Source: Larix sibirica (taxonomy: Eukaryota > Streptophyta > Pinopsida > Pinales > Pinaceae). Taken from it: a stretch of DNA of 26,887 bases. The notes beneath the pieces were generated by a model that saw only the letters and a program-made list of their open reading frames with translations, ran no database searches and was not told the DNA's origin. Of the stretch, positions 26,550 to 26,887 are shown in pieces (the first letter of the stretch is position 1; each line of letters begins with the position of its first letter). The stretch is taken from assembly GCA_004151065.3 (NCBI GenBank), contig NWUY0300013559.1, forward strand, positions 1,342 to 28,228, in the 5' to 3' direction. A program made the position numbers and the translations under genes.

Positions 26550-26887
26550 TTGTATCATCTATATGATGTCGATATTAGAAGGTGTAATTGTATCAACCTG
26601 TGTAGAAGGTGCTGCTAATGCTACCACATCACCCTCCATGATGTCAAATTCCTCCGTTGCACCACACTCTTTCTACTCCTCCCCTACAACCCCCTGTTCC
26701 TATTGTTGCTCCTCCTCCAACCATGTAAGTGCCTCCTCTATAACAAGAACCTCGTACTCCACCCTCCACTCAAACAATGTTAATATCATCCAAGGAAATG
26801 GCTTCCACATCAGGTACCTTCTCCAATTTCCTCACCCACAGTCAAAGATTGTTGTGGACATATACCAAATCATTGAGACATGGAAAA
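26550..26887 (-). pseudogene. hAT transposase C-terminal remnant, runs off the window
   Basis: Minus strand from the edge reads LVYVHNNL-stop-LWVRKLEK, then VPDVEAISLDDINIV, and after a frameshift FEWRVEYE followed by an acidic tail with TWLEEEQQ. The Y-V-H-x-N-L-R-L-R ending followed by a short acidic tail containing W is the C-terminal end of the hAT dimerisation domain in plant hAT-like proteins. At least three stops and one frameshift mark it as dead. The catalytic part would lie beyond 26887. Confidence 0.6.

Noticed and set aside
1-26887. CRISPR arrays, operons, bacterial promoters or Shine-Dalgarno sites
   Set aside because: The window is plant nuclear DNA with spliceosomal introns. 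The short direct repeats seen are tandem duplications without spacers.
16059-26887. BED finger (plus) and hAT C-terminus (minus) as two ends of one transposase
   Set aside because: They lie on opposite strands 10 kb apart with other elements between, so a single element is unlikely.

Overview
The window looks like plant nuclear DNA, most likely from a conifer or other gymnosperm with a large genome. It is AT-rich and dominated by old, decayed transposable elements. The only convincing host gene has GT-AG introns, one of about 7.5 kb packed with element debris. The gymnosperm assignment is inference; the sequence itself shows only a plant-like gene and plant-type elements.

Host gene (minus strand, 13056-21917): six exons encode the last ~254 residues of a plant monoacylglycerol lipase/caffeoylshikimate-esterase-like alpha/beta hydrolase. 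The oxyanion HGLNEH motif, the GHSTGG nucleophile elbow, and the Asp (HGTTD) and His (GLLHD) of the triad are all present and all junctions are in frame. The N-terminal exon(s) were not found and probably lie beyond 26887. One intron has a 34-bp tandem duplication that copies the 3' splice site. An inverted pair of repeat copies flanks two exons.

Left part (1-9753): two copies of a ~1.3 kb long terminal repeat on the minus strand. Each starts TGATGGGCCCC and is followed by a primer-binding site (PBS) resembling the 3' end of tRNA-Asp. The left copy is preceded by a polypurine tract and is split by a ~3.6 kb insertion. The order LTR-PBS-coding-PPT-LTR-PBS suggests an LTR-internal-LTR-internal array. 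Inside the right copy, between two copies of the LTR end, lies about 60 nt of tRNA-Asp body joined to the PBS position. This looks like a fossil of primer-tRNA read-through during reverse transcription and is the most unusual thing in the window.

Middle (9754-13050): no gene; several short tandem duplications and one poly(A)-ended stretch.

The big intron (14189-21672) holds, in order, a 220-bp tandem duplication, an LTR/gag remnant, a hAT-type BED zinc finger, a Ty3-type LTR-PBS-gag-LTR remnant with an N at its junction, a LINE 3' end with a broken zf-RVT knuckle and poly(A), unidentified coding-like repeats, and a Ty1/copia RNase H remnant.

Right end (21918-26887): a coiled-coil-like coding remnant, two LTR-like promoter regions, and the C-terminal end of a hAT transposase pseudogene running off the edge. 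No rRNA, intact tRNA, CRISPR array or intact transposon was seen.
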